This document shows, in pieces, positions 49,136-59,466 of a DNA stretch of 64,000 nucleotides (position 1 is the stretch's first letter; each line of letters opens with the position of its first letter). The translations under genes were made by a program, and so were the position numbers. This stretch comes from Hyphomicrobiales bacterium (GTDB lineage: Bacteria > Pseudomonadota > Alphaproteobacteria > Rhizobiales > Xanthobacteraceae): the NCBI GenBank assembly GCA_017305555.1, contig JAFKKM010000011.1, positions 1 to 64,000 on the forward strand. The letters are read 5' to 3'. The notes below the pieces were generated by a model that ran no database searches, was not told where the DNA came from, and saw only the letters and a program-made list of their open reading frames with translations.

Positions 49136-49732
49136 CTTCTTCTCATCCCCCGGCAGCGGATAGTCCGCCCCTTCCCATGGCGAGAGGAAATCGAATCGGC
49201 GGAATTCCTGATTGAGCTGCACCGGCTCATAGACCACGCGCTTCTCGGCATCGTCGTAACGGACCTCGACGAAACCGGTGGTCGGAAAATCCTTGCGCAG
49301 CGGGTGGCCGTCGAAACCATAGTCGGTGAGCAGCCGGCGCATGTCGGGATGGCCGGTGAAGATCACGCCATACAGATCGTAAGTCTCGCGCTCGAACCAG
49401 TCGGTGCCGGGAAACACGCCGATAATCGACGGCACCTGCGTGGTCTCGTCAGCCACGCCCTTGATGCGGATGCGTTCGTTCAAGGTCGGCGACAGCAGAT
49501 GGTAGACGATGTCAAAACGCTTTTCGCGCGACGGATAATCCACCGCGGTGGCGTCGATGAAAGAGACGAAGCGGCAGCGCGGGTCCTGACGCAGGAAACG
49601 CATCGCCTCGACGATCTTCGAAATCTCGACATTCACCGTCAACTGACCGAACGCCACCTCATAGCCGGTGGCAACGCCGGGCAGCGCACCAACGATCGTC
49701 TGACCCAGGGTCTCGAGCCGCGTGTCGTCCAT
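49127..49732 (-). CDS. nuoC: NADH-quinone oxidoreductase subunit C
   Basis: The protein has 201 residues with the 30-kDa signature [40 protein letters not shown] (kept here only as a position marker, residues 108-147). It holds NuoB and NuoD together near the quinone site. The C-terminus ends [10 protein letters not shown]; the final Ser-Glu-stop comes from the heptad repeat. It is 9 bp after nuoB. Confidence 0.97.
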   Translation of the reverse strand: MDDTRLETLGQTIVGALPGVATGYEVAFGQLTVNVEISKIVEAMRFLRQDPRCRFVSFIDATAVDYPSREKRFDIVYHLLSPTLNERIRIKGVADETTQVPSIIGVFPGTDWFERETYDLYGVIFTGHPDMRRLLTDYGFDGHPLRKDFPTTGFVEVRYDDAEKRVVYEPVQLNQEFRRFDFLSPWEGADYPLPGDEKKSE

Positions 49733-49741
49733 TGTTCAGCC

Positions 49742-50335
49742 TTAGCGTTCGATGGTTCCGGTGCGCCGGATCTTCTTCTGCAACAGCAGCACGCCGTACA
49801 GCAGCGCCTCCGCCGTCGGCGGGCAGCCCGGCACATAGATGTCGATCGGCACGATGCGATCGCAGCCGCGCACTACCGAATAGGAATAGTGGTAGTAGCC
49901 GCCGCCGTTGGCGCAGGAGCCCATCGAGATGACGTAGCGCGGCTCGGGCATCTGGTCGTAGACCTTGCGCAGCGCAGGCGCCATCTTGTTGGTCAGGGTG
50001 CCGGCGACGATCATCACGTCGGACTGGCGCGGCGACGCGCGCGGCGCGAAGCCGAATCGCTCGACGTCGTAACGCGGCATCGACACCTGCATCATCTCGA
50101 CGGCGCAGCAGGCCAGACCGAAGGTCATCCACATCAGCGAGCCGGTGCGCGCCCAGGTGATCAGGTCGTCGGCGGCGGCGACGAAGAAGCCCTTGTCGGA
50201 CAGTTCGTTGTTGACCTCGAGGAAGTAGCGATCGTCAGCGCCGACCGGCTTCCCGGTGCGCGGATCGAGGACGCCGGTCGCAGCCGGAGCAACCAGCGTC
50301 CCTGACGATTGCGCGTGATTAGGGCTCAATCCCAT
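49742..50335 (-). CDS. nuoB: NADH-quinone oxidoreductase subunit B
   Basis: The protein has 197 residues. The N2 cluster ligands are the tandem Cys in [10 protein letters not shown], then SMGSCANGG and [15 protein letters not shown]2 passes electrons to quinone. The start at MGLSPNHAQ overlaps the nuoA end by 10 bp; longer frames read through nuoA and are unlikely. Confidence 0.98.
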   Translation of the reverse strand: MGLSPNHAQSSGTLVAPAATGVLDPRTGKPVGADDRYFLEVNNELSDKGFFVAAADDLITWARTGSLMWMTFGLACCAVEMMQVSMPRYDVERFGFAPRASPRQSDVMIVAGTLTNKMAPALRKVYDQMPEPRYVISMGSCANGGGYYHYSYSVVRGCDRIVPIDIYVPGCPPTAEALLYGVLLLQKKIRRTGTIER

Positions 50336-50691
50336 TCGAGCGCGCCTTTCTTCCATTCGTAGATAAAGCCGATGGTGAGGACGGCGAGGAACACCATCAT
50401 CGACCAGAACCCGACCAGACCGAGTTTCCCGAACGCCACCGCCCACGGAAATAGGAAGGCGACTTCCAGATCGAAGATGATGAACAGGATCGCCACCAGA
50501 TAGAACCGCACGTCGAACTTCATGCGCGCGTCATCGAACGCATTGAAGCCGCATTCGTATGCGGACAATTTCTCCGGGTCAGGCTGCTGGAACGCAACGA
50601 TAAACGGCGCGATCAGCAGGGCCAGCCCGATCACGGCGGCAATGCCGATAAACACCACCAAAGGCAGATAATCTTGCAAGATGCCGGTCAT
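50326..50691 (-). CDS. nuoA: NADH-quinone oxidoreductase subunit A
   Basis: The protein has 121 residues and three membrane helices with the conserved loop [45 protein letters not shown] (residues 40-84), whose Cys and Asp/Glu are family-specific. It is the first gene of the operon. The start at [10 protein letters not shown] is chosen by alignment, with AAGGATC-type purines just before it. The promoter must lie in the 300 bp upstream; I see no clear boxes. Confidence 0.97.
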   Translation of the reverse strand: MTGILQDYLPLVVFIGIAAVIGLALLIAPFIVAFQQPDPEKLSAYECGFNAFDDARMKFDVRFYLVAILFIIFDLEVAFLFPWAVAFGKLGLVGFWSMMVFLAVLTIGFIYEWKKGALEWD

Positions 50692-51027
50692 CGGCGATCC
50701 TTGGTTTTTTGGGGCGATACGGCCGATAGATTCGGCCACCTTGGAATTGTTCTGAGCCTTTAGCGCAGCGCACCAAGGGAGGCAAGACAAGCTGTGTTGA
50801 CAGTTCCCTGTCATGCGCGATGCCTGCCCTGCAATGCATGGCAAGCAATTCCGCGACGCTCGGCGCGATGACCCCGCCGAAGCGCGCCCCGGTCAACGCT
50901 GATCGATGCCGCAACGTTGCCGTCGCCACCGAATTTAATGCGTCATCGCAGCGCCGATCGCTCCCGCTGGACGGGAGGGAAATCGCTTGATGAGGAAAAT
51001 AAGGCGACGCCGAGCCCTTCCGGCACT

Positions 51028-51113
51028 GTCATTGCGAGCGAAGCGAACCAATCCAGCCTTTATACTCTGAATATTCTGAATCGCTTCGGCACCGGCGCTC
51101 TTCACGATGACGG
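51028..51113. repeat. Dispersed repeat, GTCATTGCGAGCGAAG type
   Basis: The 5' part (GTCATTGCGAGCGAAGC, then AATCCAG) matches 62161-62189 apart from a few bases. This is a very common intergenic palindrome in these bacteria. Between 50692 and here no gene is visible; that stretch should carry the nuo promoter. Confidence 0.65.
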
Positions 51114-51261
51114 GAATTGAGGCATGGCATCATGGCTGCCCAAATCGATTCCCGGCGTGTCCCGAGGGAGACCCATAGCCCCCCGCTCTGGACCACCTTA
51201 TCCTAACGATCTCCCCGCCCCTCTTTAGTTATGTAGTTATGTCGTTCCGCGTCTCCTTCGT

Positions 51262-51389
51262 CGTCCCCGCGTAGGCGGGGACCCAGACGCCGCAGCGTCT
51301 GTATGGGACGGGATCGGACATTATCGTCCTTTGCACGCCAATAATCTCAACTAATGCAATGGGTTATGGGTCCCCGCCTGCGCGGGGAC
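51262..51389. repeat. Pair of CCCCGCG-type hairpins
   Basis: Two similar hairpins, 51262-51282 (GTCCCCGC/GCGGGGAC) and 51370-51389 (GTCCCCGC/GCGGGGAC), flank about 90 bp without coding capacity. They are dispersed intergenic stems. Confidence 0.6.
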
Positions 51390-51420
51390 GACGTCATTGT
51401 GTGGCTGGCGCTCACCACGG

Positions 51421-51547
51421 CGTCATCACCGGGCTTGTCCCGCCTGCGGGGCCGTAGCCCCTTCGGCGCGGCGAAGGCCCGGTGATCCACGTCCTTTCTT
51501 TCTAACCGTCCAAGACGTGGATGGCCGGAACAAGCCCGGCCATGACG
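51421..51547. repeat. Dispersed palindromic repeat, CGTGGAT-GCCCGGC type
   Basis: Outer arms CACCGGGC (near 51427) and GCCCGGTG (51477-51484) form one stem. The CCACGTCC and GACGTGG arms with a GGCCGGAACAAGCCCGGCC hairpin (51522-51540) form another. It is related to 18703-18777. Confidence 0.6.
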
Positions 51548-51588
51548 GATGAGGAAGCGCCATCTTCAGACGCGAGGCGCTGCCGATC

Positions 51589-51618
51589 TTGACAATATCT
51601 ACAATATAGGATTATATT
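51589..51618 (+). promoter_or_regulatory. Candidate sigma70-type promoter reading into the long repeat
   Basis: TTGACA at 51589-51594 and TATATT at 51613-51618 with an 18-bp AT-rich spacer give a near-consensus housekeeping promoter in otherwise GC-rich DNA. It points into 51619-52214, which has no gene but is strongly structured. Confidence 0.45.
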
Positions 51619-52214
51619 CATATTTATCCCGCCTCGATGAGAGGGGCGTTTCGCGATCGTCACGATTCGCGGGGCGGGATGCGGTGGACGCGGCAGCGTT
51701 CGGCGCGAAGTGTTGGCGGCAGGGCGGGCTCCTCCATGGCGAGGGCTCCGTGAGCCGTCATCCTCGCGCAGACGACGACGCTGCGCGGTGCGGCCGGGGT
51801 GGAGATGCACCCCACCGACACCGACTTTGCGCGCCGGCCCAAGTCGTGTGGTCCCGATGCCCGTCGCTGGCATCAAGGCGATGCGTCGTCGTCCGCTTCA
51901 ACCGAAGCGGCGCATGTAAGCATCGGCCGACGGTGACGAACCAAAGCGGATGAATCGCTGCCGGGGAGAGCACGAAGCAAGCCGATAAAACCACCGCGCG
52001 CGGAACGCCGGATGTCTCCGGTGCGACCGTGGTGACTAACTCGTGCGCTTTTTACTTTGCGCATGAGGCTGCGGACGCATCGTGCGTCCGGCGTTCCGCG
52101 CGCCCTCTTCTCAAAGAGGGCGAAGCTTCCCCGCAAAACTCGGGCGCATCGCGCCGCGAGATCGCGAAGCCGTATCCATCCATGCTTCGCGCGTTGTTTG
52201 ATATTCGAATCCGA
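51619..52214 (+). repeat. Long structured dispersed repeat; 52026-52214 is copy 2 of the repeat at 1-191
   Basis: The right third (52026-52214) aligns with 1-191 with few differences. Its hairpins are kept, and the CGCCCTCTT/AAGAGGGCG stem is perfect here. The left two thirds are GC-rich with further stems (for example CCCGCCTC near 51628 with later GAGGGG and CGGGGCGGG). Frames inside it encode only Arg-rich peptides. From memory the whole block resembles a family frequent in Bradyrhizobium. Confidence 0.6.
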
Positions 52215-52624
52215 CCAATCGCAGATCTTCGCCACAACACCGGCGGCGTCCCTGTCTCGATCTCGTTCCATTGCACGTCGATACGACGACGATGCAAGCA
52301 GACAGAAAAATGCGTACTCAATACGCCGCGAATTTGAATTCTTATCGATCGATCGCGAGTCATCGAACGACTGAAAATTACACGCCGCGAATCCGCATGA
52401 CTGCATCCCGCCAGCTTCAATCAAGTCGTCACGCACTTGTGGTAACAAGATGTGTTCCGCGGCTCAAACGTCGTTTGCCTCCCGGTCGCGGCTGTCATAT
52501 CCTTGTCAGTGCCCATCTTTGTCGCGTCGTCAGAAAGTTGCGTCGAGACTGTTGAGCGACTGCGAAACGTGTTCGCACTCACATCCTCGCCGCAGCATCA
52601 GCTTATGAAGAGCGAGGAACGATC
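52215..52624. other. Intergenic region before the molybdenum hydroxylase genes
   Basis: No gene is visible. It presumably holds the promoter for the two hydroxylase genes. A ribosome site GCGAGGAAC lies six bases before the ATG at 52625. Confidence 0.4.
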
Positions 52625-53077
52625 ATGATCAAAGTCAAAATCAACGGCCAAGAGCAATCGTGGGATGGCGATCCCGACCTGCCGCTGCTGTGGTTCCTGC
52701 GCGATGAAGCCGGCCTCACCGGCACCAAGTTCGGTTGCGGCGAAGCGCTTTGCGGCGCCTGCACCGTGATCGTCGACAAGCAGGCCGTGCGCGCCTGCAT
52801 CACATCGATTTCTGATGTCGCCGGGCGCGATGTCACCACCATCGAAGGCCTGCATCCAACCGGCGATCATCCGGTGCAGAAGGCATGGCGTCAGGTCAAC
52901 GTGCCGCAATGCGGTTACTGCCAGGCCGGTCAGATCATGCAGGCGGTGGCGCTGCTCACCGACAATCCGAAGCCTACGCATGACCAGATCCGCGAGGCGA
53001 TGGCCGGCAACATCTGTCGTTGCGGTTGCTATCAGCGCATCGAGACCGCAGTTCATCTCGCTTCGACGGGGGTGTGA
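52625..53077 (+). CDS. iorA: Molybdenum hydroxylase small subunit, 2Fe-2S (isoquinoline 1-oxidoreductase alpha-like)
   Basis: The protein has 150 residues. The plant-type ferredoxin domain has [15 protein letters not shown] with a fourth Cys in VRAC. The helical domain carries the second cluster ([10 protein letters not shown] and [11 protein letters not shown]). These clusters take electrons from the molybdenum site. It is directly followed by the large subunit. Such pairs without a FAD subunit (IorAB type) oxidise N-heterocycles or aldehydes and donate electrons to a cytochrome. The name is by family; the substrate is unknown. Confidence 0.85.
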   Translation: MIKVKINGQEQSWDGDPDLPLLWFLRDEAGLTGTKFGCGEALCGACTVIVDKQAVRACITSISDVAGRDVTTIEGLHPTGDHPVQKAWRQVNVPQCGYCQAGQIMQAVALLTDNPKPTHDQIREAMAGNICRCGCYQRIETAVHLASTGV

Positions 53078-53079
53078 TC

Positions 53080-55401
53080 ATGAACATCGTCACCGATCCC
53101 AAAACGCTTCACGAATTCGAAAAGCACAGCATCAAGGTCGAGAAGATTTCGCGACGTGGCATCCTGAAAGGCCTCGGCGTTGCTGGTGGCCTCGTGCTCG
53201 CCGCACCGTTGATGTCACGGCAAGCGTTTGCCGCATACCAGACCGGCGCAAGCAAGATGCCTCATGGTGTCGTGGTTGATCCGCGCGTGTTTGTCGCTAT
53301 CGCGCCGGACGGCGTCGTCACCATCATCGCGCACCGTGCCGAGATGGGCACCGGCGTTCGCACCAGCCTGCCGCTGATCGTCGCCGAGGAAATGGAAGCC
53401 GATTGGTCGCGCGTGAAGGTCAAACAAGCTCACGGCGACGAGAAGACCTTCGGCAATCAGGACACCGACGGCTCACGCAGCACGCGGCACTACCTGATCC
53501 CGATGCGCCAGATCGGCGCCGCGGCGCGGACGATGCTGGAAGAAACCGCTGCCAAGCGTTGGAGCGTACCGGCGAGCGAGGTCAAGGCGCAGAACCATGA
53601 AGTGGTTCATGCCGCGAGCGGCCGTCGTGTCGGCTTCGGCGAACTGGCCAACGACGCCGCAAAGCTGCCGGTGCCGGATATCAACGGATTGAAACTGAAA
53701 GATCCGAAGGATTTCCGTTATCTCGGCAAGGGTCAGGTCAGCATCGTTGACCTGCACGACATCACGACCGGCAAGGCGCACTACGGCATCGATACGAGGT
53801 TGCCGGGCATGAAGTATGCCGTGATTGCGCGTCCGCCGGTGACCGGCGGCAAACTGAAGTCGTTCGATCCGGCGGATGCGATGAAAGTCGCCGGCGTCGA
53901 GAAGGTCATAGAAGTGAAGGGTTGGCCTTGGCCGTCCAAGTTCCAACCGCTTGGCGGCGTCGCGGTGATCGCCCGCAACACCGGCGCGGCGATCAAGGGC
54001 CGCGCGGCGCTTAAGGTCGTGTGGGACGATGGCGCCAACGCCAGCTACGATTCCGTTGCCTATCGCAAGCAACTGGAAGAAGCCGCGCGCAAGCCGGGCC
54101 TTGTCGTGCGCAAGGAAGGCGACGCCGAGGCCGCGCTCAAGAGCGCCGATAAGGTGGTGACCGGCGAATATTACATTCCGCACTTGGCTCATGTCAGCAT
54201 GGAGCCACCGGTCGCGGTCGCCAACGTCACGGGCGACAAGGTGGAAGTCTGGGCGCCAGTGCAGAGCCCGGGCGGCACCCGCGAGGACCTTGCCAAGACA
54301 CTTGGCATTCCGGAAGACAACGTCACCGTCAACGTGACGCTGCTCGGTGGCGGGTTCGGGCGGAAATCGAAATGCGATTTCGTGCTCGAAGCGGCGCTGC
54401 TGTCGAAAGCGATCGGCGCGCCGGTCAAGGTGCAATGGACCCGTGAGGACGATCTCCATCACGACTTCCTGCACACCGTCTCGGTGGAGCACATCGAGGC
54501 CGGTCTCGACAAGTCCGGAAAGGTCGTTGCGTGGCGGCACCGCAGCGCGGCACCGAGCATTGCCTCAACCTTCGCGCCGAATGTGAAGCATCAGGCGCCG
54601 TTCGAGCTTGGCATGGGCCTGATCGACATGCCGTTCGAGATCGCCAACCTCCAGTGTGAAAATCCCGAAGCCGAGGCACATACCCGTATCGGCTGGTTCC
54701 GTTCGGTATCGAACATCCCGAAAGCCTTCGCGGTGCAATCGATGGTCGGCGAACTGGCGGCCGCGACAAAGCGCGACCAAAAGGAGATGCTGCTCGAGTT
54801 GATCGGCTCACCGCGGATCGTAAAACTGGATTCGGTGAAGGACCCCTGGAACTACGGTGAACCCTACGACAGCTATCCTATCGACACGGCACGCCTGCGT
54901 CGCGTCGTCGAGGTGGTGGCCGACCAGGGCAAGTGGGGACGCAGCGTTCCCAAGGGACACGGGCTCGGCATCGCCGCGCATCGCAGCTTCGTCAGCTACG
55001 TCGCGACCATCGTCGAGGCATCAGTCGACGACAAGGGCAAGCTGACGGTGCATCAGGTCGACACCGCAATCGATTGCGGCACCTACGTCAACCCCGAGCG
55101 CATTCAATCGCAGATCGAGGGCGCGGCCATCATGGGGTTGAGTCTGGCGAAGTATGGCGAGGTCACCTTCAAGAACGGCAAGGTGGAGCAAAACAATTTC
55201 GACACCTTCCCGGTGATCCGGATGGATGAGTCACCGCTTGTCACCCACGTTCACATCGTCCCGCCGGGTCCCGATACGCCACCGAGCGGCGTCGGCGAGC
55301 CGGGCGTGCCACCGTTCGCGCCGGCGCTGATCAACGCGATCTTCGCCGCGACCGGCAAGCGTATCCGTTCGCTTCCGATCGGCAAGCAACTGGAGACGTA
55401 A
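53080..55401 (+). CDS. iorB: Molybdenum hydroxylase large subunit (isoquinoline 1-oxidoreductase beta-like), Tat-exported
   Basis: The protein has 773 residues. It starts 2 bp after the small subunit stop. Residues 24-50 are a Tat signal ([15 protein letters not shown], ending SRQAFAA), so the complex probably acts in the periplasm. The xanthine-oxidase-like core includes [18 protein letters not shown], a molybdopterin-binding GGGFG segment, and near the end [27 protein letters not shown] with the catalytic Glu (GVGEPG). It uses molybdopterin cytosine dinucleotide in related enzymes. No XdhC-like or cytochrome gene is nearby. Confidence 0.88.
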   Translation: MNIVTDPKTLHEFEKHSIKVEKISRRGILKGLGVAGGLVLAAPLMSRQAFAAYQTGASKMPHGVVVDPRVFVAIAPDGVVTIIAHRAEMGTGVRTSLPLIVAEEMEADWSRVKVKQAHGDEKTFGNQDTDGSRSTRHYLIPMRQIGAAARTMLEETAAKRWSVPASEVKAQNHEVVHAASGRRVGFGELANDAAKLPVPDINGLKLKDPKDFRYLGKGQVSIVDLHDITTGKAHYGIDTRLPGMKYAVIARPPVTGGKLKSFDPADAMKVAGVEKVIEVKGWPWPSKFQPLGGVAVIARNTGAAIKGRAALKVVWDDGANASYDSVAYRKQLEEAARKPGLVVRKEGDAEAALKSADKVVTGEYYIPHLAHVSMEPPVAVANVTGDKVEVWAPVQSPGGTREDLAKTLGIPEDNVTVNVTLLGGGFGRKSKCDFVLEAALLSKAIGAPVKVQWTREDDLHHDFLHTVSVEHIEAGLDKSGKVVAWRHRSAAPSIASTFAPNVKHQAPFELGMGLIDMPFEIANLQCENPEAEAHTRIGWFRSVSNIPKAFAVQSMVGELAAATKRDQKEMLLELIGSPRIVKLDSVKDPWNYGEPYDSYPIDTARLRRVVEVVADQGKWGRSVPKGHGLGIAAHRSFVSYVATIVEASVDDKGKLTVHQVDTAIDCGTYVNPERIQSQIEGAAIMGLSLAKYGEVTFKNGKVEQNNFDTFPVIRMDESPLVTHVHIVPPGPDTPPSGVGEPGVPPFAPALINAIFAATGKRIRSLPIGKQLET

Positions 55402-55466
55402 AGCAGAGTACGACCGCGCTGGCGCTGATCAATTGCGCGCCAGCGCGGTGCCCTCGTGATCGTGCG

Positions 55467-56666
55467 TTAGGCCTGCGTTCGTTCCGAAGCCGCCGCGGGG
55501 CGCGTGTCGGGCAACAGGCCGCATTGTTTGGCGATGATGCCGAGCATCACCTCGTCGGCGCCGCCGCCGATCGACCCAAGGCGGCCATCGCGGTATCGAC
55601 GCGAGACGAGCGTTTCGTCCATGTATCCCATGCCGCCCCAGAACTGGAGGCACGCGTCATGGACCTCGCGCCCCAGCCGCGTGCCCTTGAGCTTCGCCAT
55701 CGAGGCGAACCGCGTGCAGTCGCCTCCGGAGACGTGAATTTCTACGGCCTTCCAGGTCAAGGCGCGCAACGCCTCCACTTCGGTCAAAAGCTCGCACAGG
55801 CGATACAGCACCACCTGGTTTTCAATAATCGGTTTGCCGAACGTCTTGCGGTTCCGCGTGTATTCGATAGTCTCCTCGATCGAGCGTGTACAACTGGTGA
55901 TGCAGCCGAGCGCCGCATACATGCGCTCTTCCTGAAACTGCTTCATCTGATACACGAATCCCTTGCCTTCATCGCCGATCCGATTGCGCACGGGGACGCG
56001 CACGTCTTCGAAATAAAGCTCGGCCGTATCGGAGGCGTGCATTCCGAGTTTCTTCAGCTTCCGCGCAACGGTCACACCCTTGGCGCGTTTCCCGCCTTCC
56101 TTCAGCGGCACGATGATCAAGGACTTGTTGCGGTGGACCGGCCCATCGCCCGTATTGGCGAGCATACACATCCAATCGGCCTGCGTGCCGTTGGTGATGA
56201 ATGTCTTGGAGCCGTTGATGACGTAGTCATCGCCGTCGCGCACGGCTCGCGTCTTGATCGCGGAAACATCGGAACCGGCGGAAGGCTCGGTCACGCCGAT
56301 GCAGGCCACCATATCACCCGCGATGGCCGGCGAGAGAAACTCCCTGCAAAGTTCGGGCGATCCAAACCGCGCCAGGGCCGGCGTCGCCATGTCGGTCTGG
56401 ACCCCGATCGCCATCGGGATGCCACCGCAATTAATATACTGCGAGGTCTCGTCGATGATCGCGCCGTATGAATAATCGAGACCGAGACCGCCGTATTCCA
56501 CCGGCTTGGTCACGCCCAGCAACCCGAGGTTTCCAAGTTTCTTGAACACCTCATGCGCGGGAAATATCTGCGCAGCCTCCCACTCGTTGACGTGCGGATT
56601 GATCTCCTCATCGATCACGCGCCGATAGGTTCGCCGCAATTCTTCATGTTCATGCGTGAGCTGCAT
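55467..56666 (-). CDS. Acyl-CoA dehydrogenase
   Basis: The protein has 399 residues with family motifs ACIGVTEPSAGSDVSAIKT and KTFGKPIIENQVVLYRLCEL. The C-terminus YRDGRLGSIGGGADEVMLGI resembles branched-chain or citronellyl-CoA dehydrogenases of terpene catabolism (AtuD-like). It is a FAD enzyme making the trans-2-enoyl-CoA. I use the ATG at 56666, which has a GGGGG run eight bases upstream, rather than a TTG 15 bp earlier. It follows the BVMO gene by 30 bp and is in one transcript with it. Confidence 0.9.
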   Translation of the reverse strand: MQLTHEHEELRRTYRRVIDEEINPHVNEWEAAQIFPAHEVFKKLGNLGLLGVTKPVEYGGLGLDYSYGAIIDETSQYINCGGIPMAIGVQTDMATPALARFGSPELCREFLSPAIAGDMVACIGVTEPSAGSDVSAIKTRAVRDGDDYVINGSKTFITNGTQADWMCMLANTGDGPVHRNKSLIIVPLKEGGKRAKGVTVARKLKKLGMHASDTAELYFEDVRVPVRNRIGDEGKGFVYQMKQFQEERMYAALGCITSCTRSIEETIEYTRNRKTFGKPIIENQVVLYRLCELLTEVEALRALTWKAVEIHVSGGDCTRFASMAKLKGTRLGREVHDACLQFWGGMGYMDETLVSRRYRDGRLGSIGGGADEVMLGIIAKQCGLLPDTRPAAASERTQA

Positions 56667-56696
56667 TTCGGAATCCCCCAATCGCCACGTACCCAG

Positions 56697-58370
56697 TTAG
56701 GACGACGCTGCCACCCGCTGCACCGGCGCCGCCGTAGTCATCGTAAAGCCCTCGTATCCTTTCGCGGCGACGTCGCTGCAAATCCGCCGGTAGACGCCGA
56801 CGCCGCCGATATACGGCATGAAGATGCGTGGCTTGCCGGGAACGTTAGCGCCCATGTACCACGAGTTGGCTTGCGGATAGAGCGTGCCGTGCGCAACCTC
56901 GTTGACATGGGCAACCCAGTTGTCCTCGGCGGCGCGCGTCGCCTCCATGCTGTCGAGGTCGTTCGCACGCATGTAATCGAGGCAGTCGGCGATCCAATCG
57001 ACGTGCTGCTCGATCGAGACGATCATATTGCTCAGCACCGACGGACTGCCCGGCCCGGTGATGACGAACAGATTGGGAAATCCCTCGCTCATCAGGCCGA
57101 GATAGGTGCGCGGACCGGCTTCCCATTTTGCGTTGAGCGTTTGTCCTGCCCGCCCTCTGATATCGATCCGGGCAACCGAACCGGTCATGGCATCGAAACC
57201 TGTCGCGAGTACCAGCGCATCGAAGTCGTAAGTCACACCGCCCGCCTGGAGGCCATGCGGCAGAATCTGCTCAATCGGATTGGCTTTGACGTCGACCAGT
57301 TTGACGTTAGCGCGATTGTAGGTCGCGTAGTAATCGGTATCGACACATATCCGCTTCGAGCCGATCGGATGGTCGTTCGGCTGCAATAGCTTTGCGACCT
57401 CGGGATCCTTGACGATCTCCGCGATCCTGGCGCGAACGAAATCGGCGGCGGTGTCGTTGGCGGCTTTGTCGAGCGCGATGTTGTTATAGGTCGCGGTAAA
57501 GGTCAGGCCGCCCTTCTCCCAGCGGGCACCATAGCGGGCGTTCCGCTCGGCGGCACTCTCCTCCAGCGCGCCTTTCTCGGGCAGTTCCTGGTAGATGCCA
57601 TTGCGCATCTCCTCGCGCGCCTTGCGACGAATCTCGTCATAATTGGTGCGGAAAAAATCGCGTTCCTGCGAAGAAAGCGGCGCATTGCGCGCCGGCACGC
57701 TGAAATTGGGCGTGCGCTGGAAGACGGTGAGCTGGCTCGCCTGCTCGGCGATGATCGGGATCGATTGGATGCCCGACGACCCCGTGCCGATCACCGCCAC
57801 GCGCTTACCGGTGAAGTCCACCGGCTGATGCGGCCAATGCCCGGTATGATAGACCTCGCCCGCGAAATCCGAGAGCCCCTTGAAATCCGGCATACGGGCA
57901 TTGGAGAGACACCCCGTCGCGAGCACCACGAATTGCGCCCGGACGGTCTTTCCGCCCGCGATGGTGACCGACCAGTCCCTTGCGCGTTCGTCGAACACCG
58001 CGCGCTCGACGCGGGTATCGAACTGAATGTCGGATCTCAGATCGAACCGGTCGGCGACATGATTGGCATAGCGCAGGATTTCCGGCTGCGGCGCATAGCG
58101 CTCGCTCCACACCCATTCCTGCTGGAGGTCTTCGGAAAAGGAGTATGAATACTGCATACTTTCGACATCGCAGCGCGCACCGGGATAGCGATTCCAGTAC
58201 CATGTGCCGCCGACCCCACCACCCTGCTCGAAGACCTTCGCCGACAACCCCAGCCCGCGCAACCGATGCAGCATATACATGCCAGCGAATCCGGCACCGA
58301 CGATCACGACGTCATATGCCTCGGTCTCTGAGGGACGGCTACCGATGGCATTCGCTTGGCCGGCTGGCAT
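56697..58370 (-). CDS. Baeyer-Villiger monooxygenase (cyclohexanone monooxygenase-like)
   Basis: The protein has 557 residues and two Rossmann motifs (VVIVGAGFAGMYMLHRLRG for FAD and VAVIGTGSSGIQSIP for NADPH). Between them is the diagnostic BVMO fingerprint FAGEVYHTGHWP (F-x-G-x3-H-T-x2-W-P). It inserts oxygen next to a ketone to give an ester or lactone. The NADPH-binding Arg/Lys region follows FQRTPNFSVP. It is first in a two-gene operon with the acyl-CoA dehydrogenase and has GAGGAG near the start. It suggests use of a cyclic or terpenoid ketone. Confidence 0.92.
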   Translation of the reverse strand: MPAGQANAIGSRPSETEAYDVVIVGAGFAGMYMLHRLRGLGLSAKVFEQGGGVGGTWYWNRYPGARCDVESMQYSYSFSEDLQQEWVWSERYAPQPEILRYANHVADRFDLRSDIQFDTRVERAVFDERARDWSVTIAGGKTVRAQFVVLATGCLSNARMPDFKGLSDFAGEVYHTGHWPHQPVDFTGKRVAVIGTGSSGIQSIPIIAEQASQLTVFQRTPNFSVPARNAPLSSQERDFFRTNYDEIRRKAREEMRNGIYQELPEKGALEESAAERNARYGARWEKGGLTFTATYNNIALDKAANDTAADFVRARIAEIVKDPEVAKLLQPNDHPIGSKRICVDTDYYATYNRANVKLVDVKANPIEQILPHGLQAGGVTYDFDALVLATGFDAMTGSVARIDIRGRAGQTLNAKWEAGPRTYLGLMSEGFPNLFVITGPGSPSVLSNMIVSIEQHVDWIADCLDYMRANDLDSMEATRAAEDNWVAHVNEVAHGTLYPQANSWYMGANVPGKPRIFMPYIGGVGVYRRICSDVAAKGYEGFTMTTAAPVQRVAASS

Positions 58371-58664
58371 GAGGCGATCTCCTCGCTTTTATGGTTGGTC
58401 CGGAAGGACGATTGCCTGCCAGCATTATGTCCGCGGCCCAAAAGCGCAAGCCACAAAACCGCCGCCCCGCCCCGCGCGGCAACGACGCCTCGGCCGTAAA
58501 AGCGAGTCCGACGACGAGTTGATTATTACGCGGCCCGGAATATTGGTTCTGATGCAGATTCGAGAACAGCATCGCGGATCAAGCGGCCACCAGCGAGAAC
58601 TCGCGACCGACCATCGTCCGAAATTAACGAAGGCGCGGCCGTAACCGCACCCCCGTTTTACCCA

Positions 58665-58790
58665 CTAGTCGTCACCTTCGACGTCATCGGTCATCATGGG
58701 GAGCGCCATTCCCCAAAACCAAAAGCCGGCGGCAACAATCGACGCTGCGATAAGGACTCTTGTGGAGCCAACTGGAGGGAACATAAACAT
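58665..58790 (-). CDS. 41-residue single-helix membrane protein
   Basis: The frame begins MFMFPPVGSTRVLIAASIV, continues through a Trp-containing hydrophobic helix (residues 11-32, AAGFWFWGMALPMM) and ends in an acidic tail, DDVEGDD. A strong GGGAGG lies eight bases before the ATG. It is about 300 bp upstream of the BVMO gene on the same strand, so it may share its promoter. I do not recognise the family. Confidence 0.5.
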   Translation of the reverse strand: MFMFPPVGSTRVLIAASIVAAGFWFWGMALPMMTDDVEGDD

Positions 58791-58999
58791 TCATCGGACC
58801 TCCCTGCATGGGTCCCCCTCTTTATTGAGGTCAGGTTATGCCGCGAATTGGGCGAGGGTATTGCGGCGGTTCAAACGAGATCATGTGTCGCGCTATTGTG
58901 ATCCGGCATCCCTGCCGCAACTCCCGTCGCGTATCGGATCAACACACCTCGTTGACGATAGCGAGAATAGCCGCCAACGGCCGTTCCCGGAGGCAACCC

Positions 59000-59345
59000 G
59001 ATGCAAATCTCCGAAAAGACCGCATGGTTTGTTTACATCGCGACCAACAAACGGCGCAAATTCTATATGCCTGAGTAATCTTATCGCCGACTTCCGCGTG
59101 ACGATCCGGCGCAAGGCTGAAGAAAGGCTCACCCTCTGGATCGAGCGCGCCCGCATTAGTCTCGTCGCCTCGTTCGCGAGCGGCGACGTCAAGGATGAAG
59201 CGGCGGTTCGAGCTGCGATCACTTCGCTTTGGTCCAACGGACAAACCGAGGGGTAGATCACGCGCCTCAAGCTCGTCAGGCGGCAAATGTACGGTTGAGG
59301 GAAAATCGATCTGCTTCAAGCCAGACTAACTGGTGCAGAATAATC
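59000..59345 (+). pseudogene. ISL3-family transposase remnant (C-terminal part)
   Basis: From about 59086 the frame reads DFRVTIRRKAEERLTLWIER, then AAVRAAITSLWSNGQTEG, a stop, ITRLKLVRRQMYG, a stop, GKIDLLQARL. This is the end of the DDE domain of ISL3 (IS204/IS1001/IS1096) transposases, with WSNGQTEGQ and RRQMYGR as hallmarks. Two nonsense changes are explained by single C-to-T events (CAG to TAG, CGA to TGA). Upstream sequence back to 59000 may belong to it, but the frame is lost. It marks past insertion in the catabolic region. From 58791 to 59000 I see nothing else. Confidence 0.75.
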
Positions 59346-59466
59346 GAGGTGCACCAAGATTGCATCAGAGCCAAAGTTCAACGCCGATTGACGCCTTGAC
59401 TATCAGCGCCCCGCCGGTATCTCCTGAACAGAGCGTCTCGGAAGAGAGAGCGTTTTCTCACTATAC

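Noticed and set aside
58696-59256. Complete 186-residue gene on the plus strand
   Set aside because: Its second half is the ISL3 transposase remnant ending at a nonsense codon; the first half shows no domain and overlaps the small membrane protein on the other strand.
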